DNA of 64,000 bases from Tychonema sp. LEGE 07203 (GTDB lineage Bacteria; Cyanobacteriota; Cyanobacteriia; Cyanobacteriales; Microcoleaceae). How positions within the stretch are numbered: the stretch's first letter is position 1; the number at the start of each line of letters is the position of its first letter. The stretch is taken from assembly GCF_015207285.1 (NCBI RefSeq), contig NZ_JADEXD010000003.1:1-64000 (forward strand). The letters run 5' to 3'. The notes under the pieces are model-generated. The model ran no database searches. It was given only the letters and a program-made list of their open reading frames with translations, and was not told the DNA's origin. This document shows positions 8,458 through 15,476 of the stretch, piece by piece. The translations under genes and the position numbers were made by a program.

Positions 8458-9420
8458 TCACCAAGAATCCAGAAGGGACAGGTTCATTACCTCCTGAATG
8501 ACCTTGAGAAATTGACGTAAAACAATGGACGAATCTTCTTGTCGCCAAACAACAGCAATCTGCCGGTTTAGGGCTGCATTTTGGAGCGATCGATAAACGA
8601 CTCCCTCACGGTGCAGCGTTTGAACATGGTTGGGCAAGATAGATACACCAACGCCTGCTGCAACTAAGCTAAGCAGTGTGACAACTCCAGTTACTGTGAC
8701 AGTTCGATTGATTTTCGGTTCAAAGCCAGCCTCCCGACAAAGAGTGACAACTTTTTCATAGAAGGGCAATACATCAAGGGAAGGTAAGACGATCTCATCG
8801 TCTGCTAGTGCTTGTAGAGAAATTTTACTTTGGTCAGCAAGGGCGTGGGTGGTTGGCAACGCGACAACGAAATACTCTTCAAGAATGGGTCGAAAACTCA
8901 AGGCTGGATCGTTCTGCTCAAAGCTGGGAGAGCGTTGAAATATCACGTCTAATTGATGGTTCTCGAGCATCTGAATCTCATCCTGAATCGTGACTTCATA
9001 CAGTTCTAGCTGCACCTTTGGAAACCGTTGCTGAAACTCTTGCACTACCTCAGGCAAAATAGTGTTTGCAATGGAATTGTTCATGCCGATGATTAAACGC
9101 CCTATTTCGCCCTGACTGGCCTGTCGTGCATAAGAAACCGCTCGATTGAGATGAATTAACGCTTGCTGCGCTTCTACCAGGAAAGCTTGACCCGCTTCAG
9201 TTAACTGAATCGGACGTTTGCTGCGATCGAACAGTTTTACTGCCAACGTTTTCTGATGGGTACTCAACAATTCTTCAAGCGCCTGAATTCTCTGACTGAG
9301 GGGAGGTTGCTTAATTCCTAAACGCTTTGCTGCCTCGCTGAAGTTGTTGTCAGCCTGCACCACTGCGATGAAGTAGCAAATCTGTCGAAGCTCAAACTGA
9401 CTCAGATGCTGGAACTCCAT
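8458..9420 (-). CDS. LysR-family transcriptional regulator
   Basis: A DNA-binding activator/repressor of about 320 aa, the usual LysR length. The N-terminal winged helix-turn-helix is clear: FELRQICYFIAVVQADNNFS, then EAAKRLGIKQPPLSQRIQAL. It is followed by a linker helix and a periplasmic-binding-protein-like effector domain (IGMNNSIANTILPEVVQEF...). An ATG further upstream at 9447 is possible, but the ATG at 9420 is preferred because AAGGA precedes it at good spacing and the homologous region begins there. The gene is divergent from the heme-oxygenase-like gene at 9581, so by the usual LysR arrangement it probably controls that gene in response to its substrate or product. Confidence 0.93.
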   Translation of the reverse strand: MEFQHLSQFELRQICYFIAVVQADNNFSEAAKRLGIKQPPLSQRIQALEELLSTHQKTLAVKLFDRSKRPIQLTEAGQAFLVEAQQALIHLNRAVSYARQASQGEIGRLIIGMNNSIANTILPEVVQEFQQRFPKVQLELYEVTIQDEIQMLENHQLDVIFQRSPSFEQNDPALSFRPILEEYFVVALPTTHALADQSKISLQALADDEIVLPSLDVLPFYEKVVTLCREAGFEPKINRTVTVTGVVTLLSLVAAGVGVSILPNHVQTLHREGVVYRSLQNAALNRQIAVVWRQEDSSIVLRQFLKVIQEVMNLSLLDSW

Positions 9421-9443
9421 ACCCATCCTTACTATATTTTCAA

Positions 9444-9479
9444 GCATATTTTGTTATGCACTTCTTATCTCATAGCATA
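9444..9479. promoter_or_regulatory. Candidate LysR operator region
   Basis: Three copies of one half-site alternate in orientation: GCATA at 9444-9448, TATGC at 9455-9459 and GCATA at 9475-9479. They make two overlapping inverted repeats in the LysR/target intergenic space. Assignment as the LysR binding site is inference from position. Confidence 0.4.
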
Positions 9480-9580
9480 TAAAGACTTGCTGGACTGGCC
9501 GATCGGGCACAGATACGCACCTCAAGTGCTGTACCTTTGACCTCTGGGCCAAGACAACGCCTACCCTAAAGGAGAATTTT

Positions 9581-10342
9581 ATGAAGGTAAATTCAACGAT
9601 CGCCACTACATCCAGTCGTCTCAATCGGGAAATTGAATTACCACCTGAAGTCGAAGTGCAAAAGCAGGCAATCAGTGAAAGAACGATCGCCTATTGTAAC
9701 AAATCGCTCGATCGCAGCCGATTTTTCAGCCTGCTTAAAGACGGAGAAATCACCCCGTCCATCATGCAGTATGCCTTCCTACAGTACCAATTTTGGCGGG
9801 ATCGTCTGCATCAGTGGTTTGGATTGTGCATCGTCAAAGCAGGAAGTTGCACTGACCCGGATCAGAAAGCAGCAATCATGTCCCTAGCCGATCACACATT
9901 CACAGATTTGCAGGATGGTCATAATGAGATGTATTTGGAATTTCTCCACAATCTTGGACTGAGTGATGCTGAAATCAAGGCATCTTGTCGGAGCGCGGCT
10001 ACAGTATCCTATGAGCGCTCATTCTTTGACGACTTCGGCTATGGAACGAATAACTTCTACGAAGCACTGGCAGCGCTCAGCGGGCGAGAGCTATGCGTGG
10101 CAGTACGCAATGTAAGAATTCTCCAGTATTATTTCGATGCCCGCAGCATGAAGCACCCAACCTGGCTAACATTGCACGCGGAATTGGAGGTCGATCATTT
10201 TCATGATGCCATTCGTCCGGTGCTGATCCGTTACGGTGAGGATTCAGCGAAGATTGCCGATCTTATGAAGGCAGTCGAGCAGGGGATCGATCGACATTTG
10301 CAATATTTCGAGGAGCTGCTGCATGAATACGAATCCCGGTAG
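9581..10342 (+). CDS. Heme-oxygenase-like fold iron-containing redox enzyme (HDO/TenA/PqqC-like)
   Basis: The 253-aa protein has the all-helical pattern and metal-ligand spacing of the heme-oxygenase-like diiron oxidase/oxygenase superfamily: QDGHNEMYLEFLHNLGL (around His114/Glu116), SGRELCVAVRN (Glu170) and TLHAELEVDHFHDAIRP (His199, Glu203, His206, His208). These enzymes oxidise amino-acid or fatty-acid-type substrates, or lyse thiamin-type ones; the substrate here is unknown. It lacks the active-site cysteine pattern of thiaminase II as far as I can see. A strong ribosome-binding site, AAAGGAG, lies 6 bases before the ATG. It is divergent from a LysR gene that probably regulates it. Confidence 0.75.
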   Translation: MKVNSTIATTSSRLNREIELPPEVEVQKQAISERTIAYCNKSLDRSRFFSLLKDGEITPSIMQYAFLQYQFWRDRLHQWFGLCIVKAGSCTDPDQKAAIMSLADHTFTDLQDGHNEMYLEFLHNLGLSDAEIKASCRSAATVSYERSFFDDFGYGTNNFYEALAALSGRELCVAVRNVRILQYYFDARSMKHPTWLTLHAELEVDHFHDAIRPVLIRYGEDSAKIADLMKAVEQGIDRHLQYFEELLHEYESR

Positions 10343-10458
10343 TTCTACGAAAATCATAAAAAAGTAATGATGAACTATAGGTGTGAACAAAATACCAGGT
10401 TGCACCAATGCGGCTCTCCAATGACTTCGAGAATGCCAAATTTTTTCACTAACCGAGT

Positions 10459-10893
10459 ATGAATAAACAACACATACAAAAACTCCTTGAGTCAACCCAA
10501 GAACTATTTCTGACGACTCATAAACACGTAGTTGACGAGATTGTGAAACGGAATGGTTACTTTTTCCCTTTCGGTATTGGAGTATCAACAGACGCAGAGT
10601 ATATTGTAGCTGGAATAGAAAATCCAGATCCAGTACAGGCATTGAGTTTTGCAATTCAAGCACTCAAGGATTTTGCACGGCGGGGAAAGCTTATTGCTGC
10701 TGCCACCTGTTTCGCTGGAAAGATTCAGATGCCACAGAATGATGACTTACTTGATGTGATAATTATCGTCCTTGAGAACTCGACAAAAACCGCTATTAAA
10801 TGTTGTAGAACTTATCGCAAGACAGCAAGTAATTGGGAATTTGGGGCCGTGACATACAAGGTTGGAGAACCAATAATTTTTGATTGCTTGTGA
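10459..10893 (+). CDS. Hypothetical protein, 144 aa
   Basis: I do not recognise this family. The product is soluble, with an amphipathic helical start (HIQKLLESTQELFLTTHKHVV) followed by alternating strands and helices: FPFGIGVSTDAEYIVAG, then LIAAATCFAGKIQM and LLDVIIIVLENS. The pattern hints at a small alpha/beta fold, like immunity- or stress-type orphan proteins. It stands alone after the HDO gene and before the decayed toxin-antitoxin region. The length and the ATG with full open frame make it a plausible gene. Confidence 0.6.
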   Translation: MNKQHIQKLLESTQELFLTTHKHVVDEIVKRNGYFFPFGIGVSTDAEYIVAGIENPDPVQALSFAIQALKDFARRGKLIAAATCFAGKIQMPQNDDLLDVIIIVLENSTKTAIKCCRTYRKTASNWEFGAVTYKVGEPIIFDCL

Positions 10894-11039
10894 AGTAGCT
10901 TAAATTTGATTGATGACAGTATCGTATATCTTACGTACAGCAAGCTAACAACGCAGTGGAGCGAACGGGGAAGATTCGTTTCATTTCTCTTAGCTACCGC
11001 TCACTTTTGCCGTTATACCAACAGTAAAAGTCCGTTAAA

Positions 11040-11228
11040 CTTATCTGTTTTCTGCCAGAATTTAGCAAGAAAAATCGATGTATCGGTATTGGTTTACTTG
11101 ATGGACGAGTTGTAGTTGTTGTCTGCGCGGAGCCTGATGAGGAAACAGTTCGCATTATCTGATTGCGAAAGTCACTGTCCCCTGAACGCAGACGCTATGA
11201 ACAATACCTCAAAAACCGATTGGGCTAG
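11040..11228 (+). pseudogene. Decayed BrnT-family toxin
   Basis: In the frame ending at TAG 11226-11228 the sequence reads NRCIGIGLLDGRVVVVVC, then ETVRII, stop (TGA 11160-11162), then LRKSLSPERRRYEQYL. This is the conserved C-terminal half of BrnT, in which the RIISxRKA...ER..YE block is diagnostic; the TGA replaces the expected Ser codon. The N-terminal half is not recoverable in this frame because a stop lies upstream at about 11025. The reading frame overlaps the start of the antitoxin gene at 11197, as in intact brnT-brnA pairs. Confidence 0.8.
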
Positions 11229-11475
11229 AATCGACGCAATGAGCGATGAAGATATCGATACCTCAGATATTCCACCGCTATCGGAGGAGTTCTTTACTAG
11301 AGCGCAATTGCGAATGCCTCAGTCGGCTATTACTATGCTAGTTCAAGTCGATCCTGAAACATTTGCTTGGTTTCAGACACAAGGAGAAAGTGCCCAACAG
11401 CAAATGTCTGTGGCACTTAGGATTTATGCAGATGCACACAAAACCTATCCTGCATTCGTAGCAAAGCCAGCATAG
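11197..11475 (+). CDS. brnA: BrnA-family antitoxin
   Basis: A 92-aa protein with the BrnA pattern: an acidic start (SKTDWARIDAMSDEDIDTSD, IPPLSEEFF), a central variable stretch and a C-terminal ribbon-helix-helix-like segment with a VQVDPETFAWFQ strand and QMSVALRIYADAHK. BrnA binds and neutralises BrnT ribonuclease and represses its own operon. The start ATG lies inside the end of the broken brnT frame (32-nt overlap), the normal brnTA organisation. The antitoxin frame is intact although its toxin is dead, which agrees with loss of the harmful partner first. Confidence 0.8.
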   Translation: MNNTSKTDWARIDAMSDEDIDTSDIPPLSEEFFTRAQLRMPQSAITMLVQVDPETFAWFQTQGESAQQQMSVALRIYADAHKTYPAFVAKPA

Positions 11476-11524
11476 CGACAGCTATAATTATAGTTAAGGC
11501 AAAGATCGAGGAAAAGTGGTAATC

Positions 11525-11797
11525 ATGGTAGTCCATCAACCCCTCTAAAGCAAAGAAGAATTTGCTCAACGTGGCGATCGCATTTACCAAACTCAAATAC
11601 GCTCACAAATCGAATCGGGCAATCAAGGCAAAATTGTAGCGATCGACCTTGAAACAGGAGATTTTGAACTTGATGCGAGTGAAATAGCTGCTTGCTATCG
11701 CCTTGAATCTCGTCACCCAAATGCTCAAATCTGGATTTTTCGGGTTGGCTATCGTCACGTTCGCCGATTCGGTGGACGAACCAAGAAATCTGTATGA
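11525..11797 (+). pseudogene. Decayed small protein usually paired with an aspartic-protease-like gene
   Basis: From the ATG at 11525 the frame is MVVHQPL, stop (TAA at 11546-11548), then SKEEFAQRGDRIY, GKIVAIDLETGDFELDA, RLESRHPNAQIWIFRVGYRH and a TGA at 11795-11797. The post-stop part matches what I know as a conserved small cyanobacterial protein encoded just upstream of clan AA aspartic proteases. Only one nonsense codon, seven codons from the start, breaks it, so a downstream restart is conceivable. The last codons overlap the next gene (ATGA). Confidence 0.7.
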
Positions 11798-12173
11798 TTC
11801 CAGGAATCGTCAATGCTGATTTTAACCGATAATCTCGCTTTCAATATGTGACTCTGATGGGAAAATTCACACAGGTGAGGCGATTTTAGACACGGGTTTT
11901 AATGGTTGGCTTTCATTACCTCCAGATTTGATTACTCAGTTGAATTTGAGATGGAAAAGGCGAGGACGCGCCATTTTCGGCGATGGTAGTGAATGCGTTT
12001 TTGATATATACTAAGCTATTGTAGTTTGGGATGGAGATTATCTGACAATCCCAATTGATGAAGCGGATTCAGAACCTCTTGTTGGAATGTCATTGATGGA
12101 AGGCTATCAACTCCTGGTTCAAGTCTTTGAAGGAGGGAACATAGAACTCCGCAAAGTAACTAGCCAAGAGTGA
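11794..12173 (+). pseudogene. Decayed retropepsin-like (clan AA) aspartic protease
   Basis: The start MIPGIVNADF is read from 11794, then a frameshift near 11820-11832 moves the homologous reading into the frame IHTGEAILDTGFNGWLSLPP. There the active-site DTGFNG and the following LSLPP are typical of cyanobacterial retropepsin-like proteases. A second lesion, TAA at 12012-12014, interrupts DIY-AIVVWDG. The frame then continues through DEADSEPLVGMSLMEGYQL to TGA 12171-12173. Two independent lesions make it a pseudogene. It overlapped its partner gene by 4 nt, implying an operon. Confidence 0.8.
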
Positions 12174-12196
12174 CAGCACTACGAGGAGGAACAGGC

Positions 12197-12313
12197 ATGG
12201 AAGCAGAGTATGATTTTAGTCAGGGTAAGCGAGGGGCGATCGATCTAAAATTACCTGCGAAAACTTTGTTGATAAGCGTTTACAATTCAGGCTGTAGCAT
12301 TCCTAGCGGTTGA
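12197..12313 (+). pseudogene. Truncated antitoxin-like fragment
   Basis: The frame starts MEAEYDFSQGKRGAID, which I recognise as the conserved beginning of a cyanobacterial BrnA-like/ribbon-helix-helix antitoxin that normally continues GKTRITIRLDD. Here the continuation (KLPAKTLLISVYN) loses that homology and stops after 38 codons. It ends one base before the next gene's ATG. AGGAGGA 8 bases upstream of the ATG suggests it was once well translated. Confidence 0.55.
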
Positions 12314-12314
12314 T

Positions 12315-12914
12315 ATGGAAGAATACTTAAAAGTGAGTGAAGTTATTGATTGGCAGCATCCCGAAATTAGGGAATGTGCTAAACAAATCGCATCGGGACA
12401 TCAGACACCAAGGGCGATCGCCAAAGCGTGTTTTGAGTGGGTTAGAGATGAAATTCGTCACAGTTATGACTATCAAATGAGTCCTGTTACCTGTCGAGCT
12501 TCAGATGTTCTTCAGCACAAAACAGGTTATTGCTATGCGAAAAGTCACTTGTTAGCAGCGTTACTAAGAGCAAATGATATTCCGGCAGGTCTTTGTTACC
12601 AGCGGTTGAGTATTGATGATAAAGGTGCGCCTTACTCATTGCACGGTTTCAATGCCATTTATTTACCTGAAGTTGGTTGGTATCGGGTTGATGCCAGAGG
12701 TAACAAAGAAGGAGTAAACGCTCAATTCAATCCACCTCAAGAACAGTTAGCGTTTAAGATTCAGTTTCCTGAAGAAGCAGATTTTCCAGCCATATTCTCA
12801 GAGCCGCTTCCAGTCGTTATAGAAGCATTGCAAGGACAGAATACATGGGACGATCTGCTTCGCAATCTCCCAGACATTTCGTTGGAGTCCGCGAAGAGTT
12901 ATGGTCTGCTATGA
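12315..12914 (+). CDS. Transglutaminase-like cysteine protease family protein
   Basis: The 199-aa protein has the bacterial transglutaminase-core pattern: a conserved lead-in (ARAIAKACFEWVRDEIRHSY-type), the nucleophile in KTGYCYAKSHLLAALLRA, the catalytic His in SLHGFNAIYL and the catalytic Asp in GWYRVDARGNK. This order (Cys, His, Asp) is that of papain-fold hydrolases; its substrate is unknown, and no signal peptide is present, so it acts in the cytoplasm. The ATG is one base after the truncated antitoxin's stop. Its own stop overlaps the start of a GNAT remnant, so the neighbourhood looks like a pile-up of insertions. Confidence 0.85.
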   Translation: MEEYLKVSEVIDWQHPEIRECAKQIASGHQTPRAIAKACFEWVRDEIRHSYDYQMSPVTCRASDVLQHKTGYCYAKSHLLAALLRANDIPAGLCYQRLSIDDKGAPYSLHGFNAIYLPEVGWYRVDARGNKEGVNAQFNPPQEQLAFKIQFPEEADFPAIFSEPLPVVIEALQGQNTWDDLLRNLPDISLESAKSYGLL

Positions 12915-13102
12915 TACACATCGAATCCTGCTTTGGGCAGGCGCAGCGTTTTGAATTGTTCGCGGGGCAAAAGAGCCGCAATATTCGTCTTTATGAGCGA
13001 CTCGGATACAAGCTATTCAAGAGTGAAAAAATTCATGGAAAAACACAAGTGATATCAAATCCTCTCTTCATCGGAATAGTAAGTTCAGGCGTTGACTGTT
13101 GA
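12911..13102 (+). pseudogene. GNAT acetyltransferase C-terminal fragment
   Basis: The frame contains AQRFELFAGQKSRNIRLYER followed by LGYKLFKSEK, the last strand-helix unit of GNAT N-acetyltransferases (the NIRLYERLGYK block). The acetyl-CoA-binding loop R/QxxGxG/A and everything N-terminal to it are absent. The tail after about 13055 is not homologous. It is a remnant of a deleted or recombined gene. Confidence 0.7.
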
Positions 13103-13128
13103 CTGTTAACCGTTAACAGTTAACATCA
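13088..13128. repeat. Short GTTGACTG / GTTAAC repeats
   Basis: Two GTTGACT units are followed by GTTAACCGTTAACAGTTAAC, a degenerate member of the heptamer-repeat class. Confidence 0.6.
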
Positions 13129-13223
13129 TGTATGAGTGCAACCGGAATTGATATGAAAGGCTCCAACAAGCAGCACAGGCTGTGGCAGTAGTTTGAAAAC
13201 GATCGTTTTTTGCAGACAACGTA

Positions 13224-13253
13224 TTGACATTGTAAATACATTTTACCTATACT
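13224..13253 (+). promoter_or_regulatory. Promoter with internal operator for the brnT operon; leaderless start likely
   Basis: TTGACA (13224-13229) and TATACT (13248-13253) are near-consensus -35 and -10 boxes with an 18-bp spacer. The spacer contains a perfect inverted repeat, GTAAA-TACAT-TTTAC (13232-13246), well placed for an autoregulating ribbon-helix-helix antitoxin. The brnT ATG at 13261 lies only 7 bases after the -10 box, so the transcript would start at or next to the start codon. Confidence 0.7.
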
Positions 13254-13260
13254 AGGGAGC

Positions 13261-13557
13261 ATGAATGTATACTTCGTGCTCAATGGCATTACCTTTGTAT
13301 GGGATGACTCAAAAGCGCGGATCAATCCCATAAATCATGATGGGGTTACTTTTCAACAAGCTGCTGAATCCTTCTTTGACCCATTTCTAGTTGTCGTTGA
13401 TGCCAGCCGCAATGAGGAAGCGCGTGATGCTGTGATTGGACTAGATAGTCGGTGGAATCTACTGTATGTGGTTCACATTGAGCGTGAAGAGAATGTCATT
13501 CGGATTATTTCAGCACGTAAAGCAACTCGTCAGGAGAGGGCAGAGTATGAAGGTTGA
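13261..13557 (+). CDS. BrnT-family ribonuclease toxin
   Basis: The 98-aa protein carries the BrnT hallmarks: FVWDDSKARINPINHDGVTF at residues ~12-31, a central FFDPFLVVVDASRN block and the C-terminal VIRIISARKATRQERAEYE. BrnT is a RelE-fold ribonuclease that inhibits translation until bound by its antitoxin. The frame is intact, unlike the related copy at 11040. It overlaps the downstream antitoxin gene by 11 nt. Its promoter contains a perfect inverted repeat, and its start codon is so close to the -10 box that the mRNA is probably leaderless. Confidence 0.87.
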   Translation: MNVYFVLNGITFVWDDSKARINPINHDGVTFQQAAESFFDPFLVVVDASRNEEARDAVIGLDSRWNLLYVVHIEREENVIRIISARKATRQERAEYEG

Positions 13558-13840
13558 AGCATTAAAGCAGCGATTAGATCGCAACCGTCCAATGACTAGC
13601 GTAACAATCCGTATGCCCGAAGATGTTGTGGAAGATTTAAAAAAAGTTGCACCATTGTTGGGTTTTTCGGGTTATCAGCCATTAATTCGTGCTTATATCG
13701 GTCAAGGTTTGCGCGTTGATTTAGAACGATTTGAGAGCGAGACAGTCACAGCCTTAGTAGCAAGTTTGAAGCGTCGAGGTGTCAGCGATGCAGTGATTGA
13801 TGAGGCGTTAAAGGAAGTCGTTGATGCTAAATCATGTTAA
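13547..13840 (+). CDS. Ribbon-helix-helix antitoxin partner of BrnT
   Basis: A 97-aa product starting at the ATG 13547 inside the end of brnT. A longer frame opening upstream overlaps brnT and is not needed. It contains a ribbon-helix-helix pattern: a basic strand MTSVTIRMPEDVVEDLKKVA followed by two helices around GFSGYQPLIRAYIGQGLR, then a C-terminal tail that probably wraps the toxin. It differs from canonical BrnA and resembles the RHH/CopG-type partners often encoded with cyanobacterial BrnT. It should repress the promoter at 13224-13253. Its stop overlaps the next small ORF. Confidence 0.78.
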   Translation: MKVEALKQRLDRNRPMTSVTIRMPEDVVEDLKKVAPLLGFSGYQPLIRAYIGQGLRVDLERFESETVTALVASLKRRGVSDAVIDEALKEVVDAKSC

Positions 13841-14013
13841 TTGTGTCTAGCCAGCAGTACAAAAAGGCGATCGATCCGACAGTACCTGGGAAAACTCCCA
13901 TCGCAATCTTGTTAGATGATGAGGTTTTAGCTAAGCGAAAGAGACTGACTGAGTTTGTGAGTTCGCAAGGGCGATCGCCGATCGCGAGAAAGAAGGATTT
14001 GGAAAATGGCTAA
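13834..14013 (+). CDS. Small 59-aa ORF linking antitoxin and kinase-like genes
   Basis: The ATG at 13834 overlaps the antitoxin stop by 7 nt, and its TAA at 14011-14013 overlaps the start of the kinase-like gene by 8 nt, so all four genes could be translationally coupled. The protein begins MLIVSSQQYKKAIDPTVPGK and continues TPIAILLDDEVLAKRKR. The AID..xPxGKT...I.LDDEVL pattern echoes the strand of cyanobacterial BrnA-like antitoxins and the fragment at 12197. It may therefore be a remnant antitoxin N-terminus or a real small protein. No independent evidence of expression. Confidence 0.45.
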   Translation: MLIVSSQQYKKAIDPTVPGKTPIAILLDDEVLAKRKRLTEFVSSQGRSPIARKKDLENG

Positions 14014-15133
14014 GAATCATATAGAACTTAGAAGGAAAAGATACTTCAAGCTCAGTTCACATATCGCTCAGTTGGATAATGCACAATTGCGCTCTCTGTT
14101 TGACAATAGTGAGTCGAATAAGTCGATCGCGGGTTGGGGAAGAAATCACACCATCGTCCTTGGGCAATCCAAGGTCTTTGTGAAACTTGTTCCAGTTACT
14201 AACATTGAATATGACAACCTGTTCTCCACCAGAAACCTCTATGACCTGCCGACTTACTGTAATTACGGCTTCGGTTCCACTGGTTTTGGGGTCTTCCGCG
14301 AACTCGTGACCCATATCAAGACAACCAACTGGGTATTGGAGGGGGCGATCGCCACTTTCCCACTGATGTACCATTATCGGATTATGCCGTTCTCCGGGCG
14401 GCGTGCGGATCTGGATAGGTCGCGTCTAAAAGGTTATGTGGAATACTGGGGCAATAGTGAGAACGCTGGGAATTATCTGGTAGATAGAGCGAACGCCAAC
14501 TATGAGTTGGTTCTGTTCCTAGAGTATATACCGCACGTTCTGGAAACATGGCTGCGGGAAAACCCCAACAAACTTCAGAAACCCCTGGATGACTTACGCA
14601 GGACGATCGACTTTTTGAGAACGCAGGGAATCATCCACTTCGACGCGCATTTTCACAACGTCCTTACCGACAGCGAGCAAACATATTTAACCGATTTTGG
14701 TTTGGTCCTTGACAAGAGTTTTGCACTAACAAAAGATGAAGAATCTTTCTTTAAGCAGAACAGATTTTACGACTACGGAGAAGTCCTGCGGAATCTTGGC
14801 CACATGATTGGATCGTCATACGATCTATGTTCGGAAAATGATCGACGCAGGATAATAGAAAAATATCGCATAAAAGCAGACTTGCAACCTTATGAATTGC
14901 GGTCTATATTACTAGATAACATCGAGCAAATAAATGCTGATGGGGACATAAAGTTAGATGATTTCTATGTTGTCAGCATCGTCAAATACCGCAGCATCAT
15001 TGCGCTGATGCAAGACTTCTTTTGTGATATGTGGGGAAATAAGAAGAAGGACACGAAACTCGATCGCGCAAAACTACGGCTGCTGCTCAAAGAGACGGGA
15101 TTTCTACCTAGTGTTGAATCCCACGGCGGATAA
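14006..15133 (+). CDS. Protein-kinase-like protein, 375 aa
   Basis: A cytoplasmic protein with an aminoglycoside-phosphotransferase/Ser-Thr-kinase-type fold. Visible elements: candidate ATP-anchoring Lys60 in KVFVKLVP, Glu99 in VFREL, the hinge ELVLFLEYIP (167-176), the catalytic loop HFDAHFHNVL (211-220: Asp213 base, Asn218 metal ligand) and the metal-binding DFG (230-232). The Gly-rich loop is poor, and HFDAH replaces the canonical HRD. The C-terminal ~130 residues (LRNLGHMIGSSYDLC onwards) are not assigned. The start ATG lies in the end of the 59-aa ORF, tying it to the brnT operon. Substrate unknown; a kinase tied to a toxin operon recalls HipA-like systems only by analogy. Confidence 0.72.
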   Translation: MAKNHIELRRKRYFKLSSHIAQLDNAQLRSLFDNSESNKSIAGWGRNHTIVLGQSKVFVKLVPVTNIEYDNLFSTRNLYDLPTYCNYGFGSTGFGVFRELVTHIKTTNWVLEGAIATFPLMYHYRIMPFSGRRADLDRSRLKGYVEYWGNSENAGNYLVDRANANYELVLFLEYIPHVLETWLRENPNKLQKPLDDLRRTIDFLRTQGIIHFDAHFHNVLTDSEQTYLTDFGLVLDKSFALTKDEESFFKQNRFYDYGEVLRNLGHMIGSSYDLCSENDRRRIIEKYRIKADLQPYELRSILLDNIEQINADGDIKLDDFYVVSIVKYRSIIALMQDFFCDMWGNKKKDTKLDRAKLRLLLKETGFLPSVESHGG

Positions 15134-15190
15134 ATAGAGCGTCCAATGTCGATAAAGGGTTCTATGGCATACTAGATTGAGTAGATAGGC

Positions 15191-15217
15191 TTGCGATCGC
15201 AAAGATATTGCTACAAT
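15191..15217 (+). promoter_or_regulatory. Candidate vapBC promoter with palindromic HIP1 site
   Basis: TTGCGATCGCAA (15191-15202) is a perfect 12-bp palindrome containing a HIP1 octamer. TACAAT (15212-15217) resembles a -10 box, with TTGCGA as -35 at a short 15-bp spacing. It lies 33 bases before the antitoxin ATG. Confidence 0.35.
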
Positions 15218-15249
15218 AGCCGTATAACTCTATCTTGGTAAAAAATTAT

Positions 15250-15462
15250 ATGATCTCCCAACAGATTGAAGACCCATCTCGACACCTCGAATCGCGAGTT
15301 GCAACTTTAGAAACAGAACTAGCACAGATGAAACAGATGCTATCTGTATTCGTTCAGAAAAAATCTCCTTGGTGGCTAAAAGTTGCTGGTAGCTTTGAAC
15401 AGGATCCTACCTTTGACGAAGCAGTTCGCCTCGGACAAGAATGGCGTAAGTCTGCTGAATAG
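15250..15462 (+). CDS. VapB-like antitoxin partner of the PIN toxin
   Basis: A 70-aa protein with an N-terminal coiled coil (SRHLESRVATLETELAQMKQ) followed by SPWWLKVAGSFEQDPTFDEA and VRLGQEWRKS. This small two-part protein is typically encoded immediately before PIN-domain VapC genes in cyanobacteria; the C-terminal amphipathic part presumably occupies the toxin's active site. The ATG at 15250 is chosen; a TTG at 15235 in frame would add five residues. The toxin gene starts 14 bp after its stop. Confidence 0.75.
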   Translation: MISQQIEDPSRHLESRVATLETELAQMKQMLSVFVQKKSPWWLKVAGSFEQDPTFDEAVRLGQEWRKSAE

Positions 15463-15476
15463 CTCAGTACCTCCTG

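Noticed and set aside
13466-13546. Upstream extension of the RHH antitoxin
   Set aside because: It would overlap brnT by 92 nt; the ATG at 13547 gives the conserved start and the usual short overlap.
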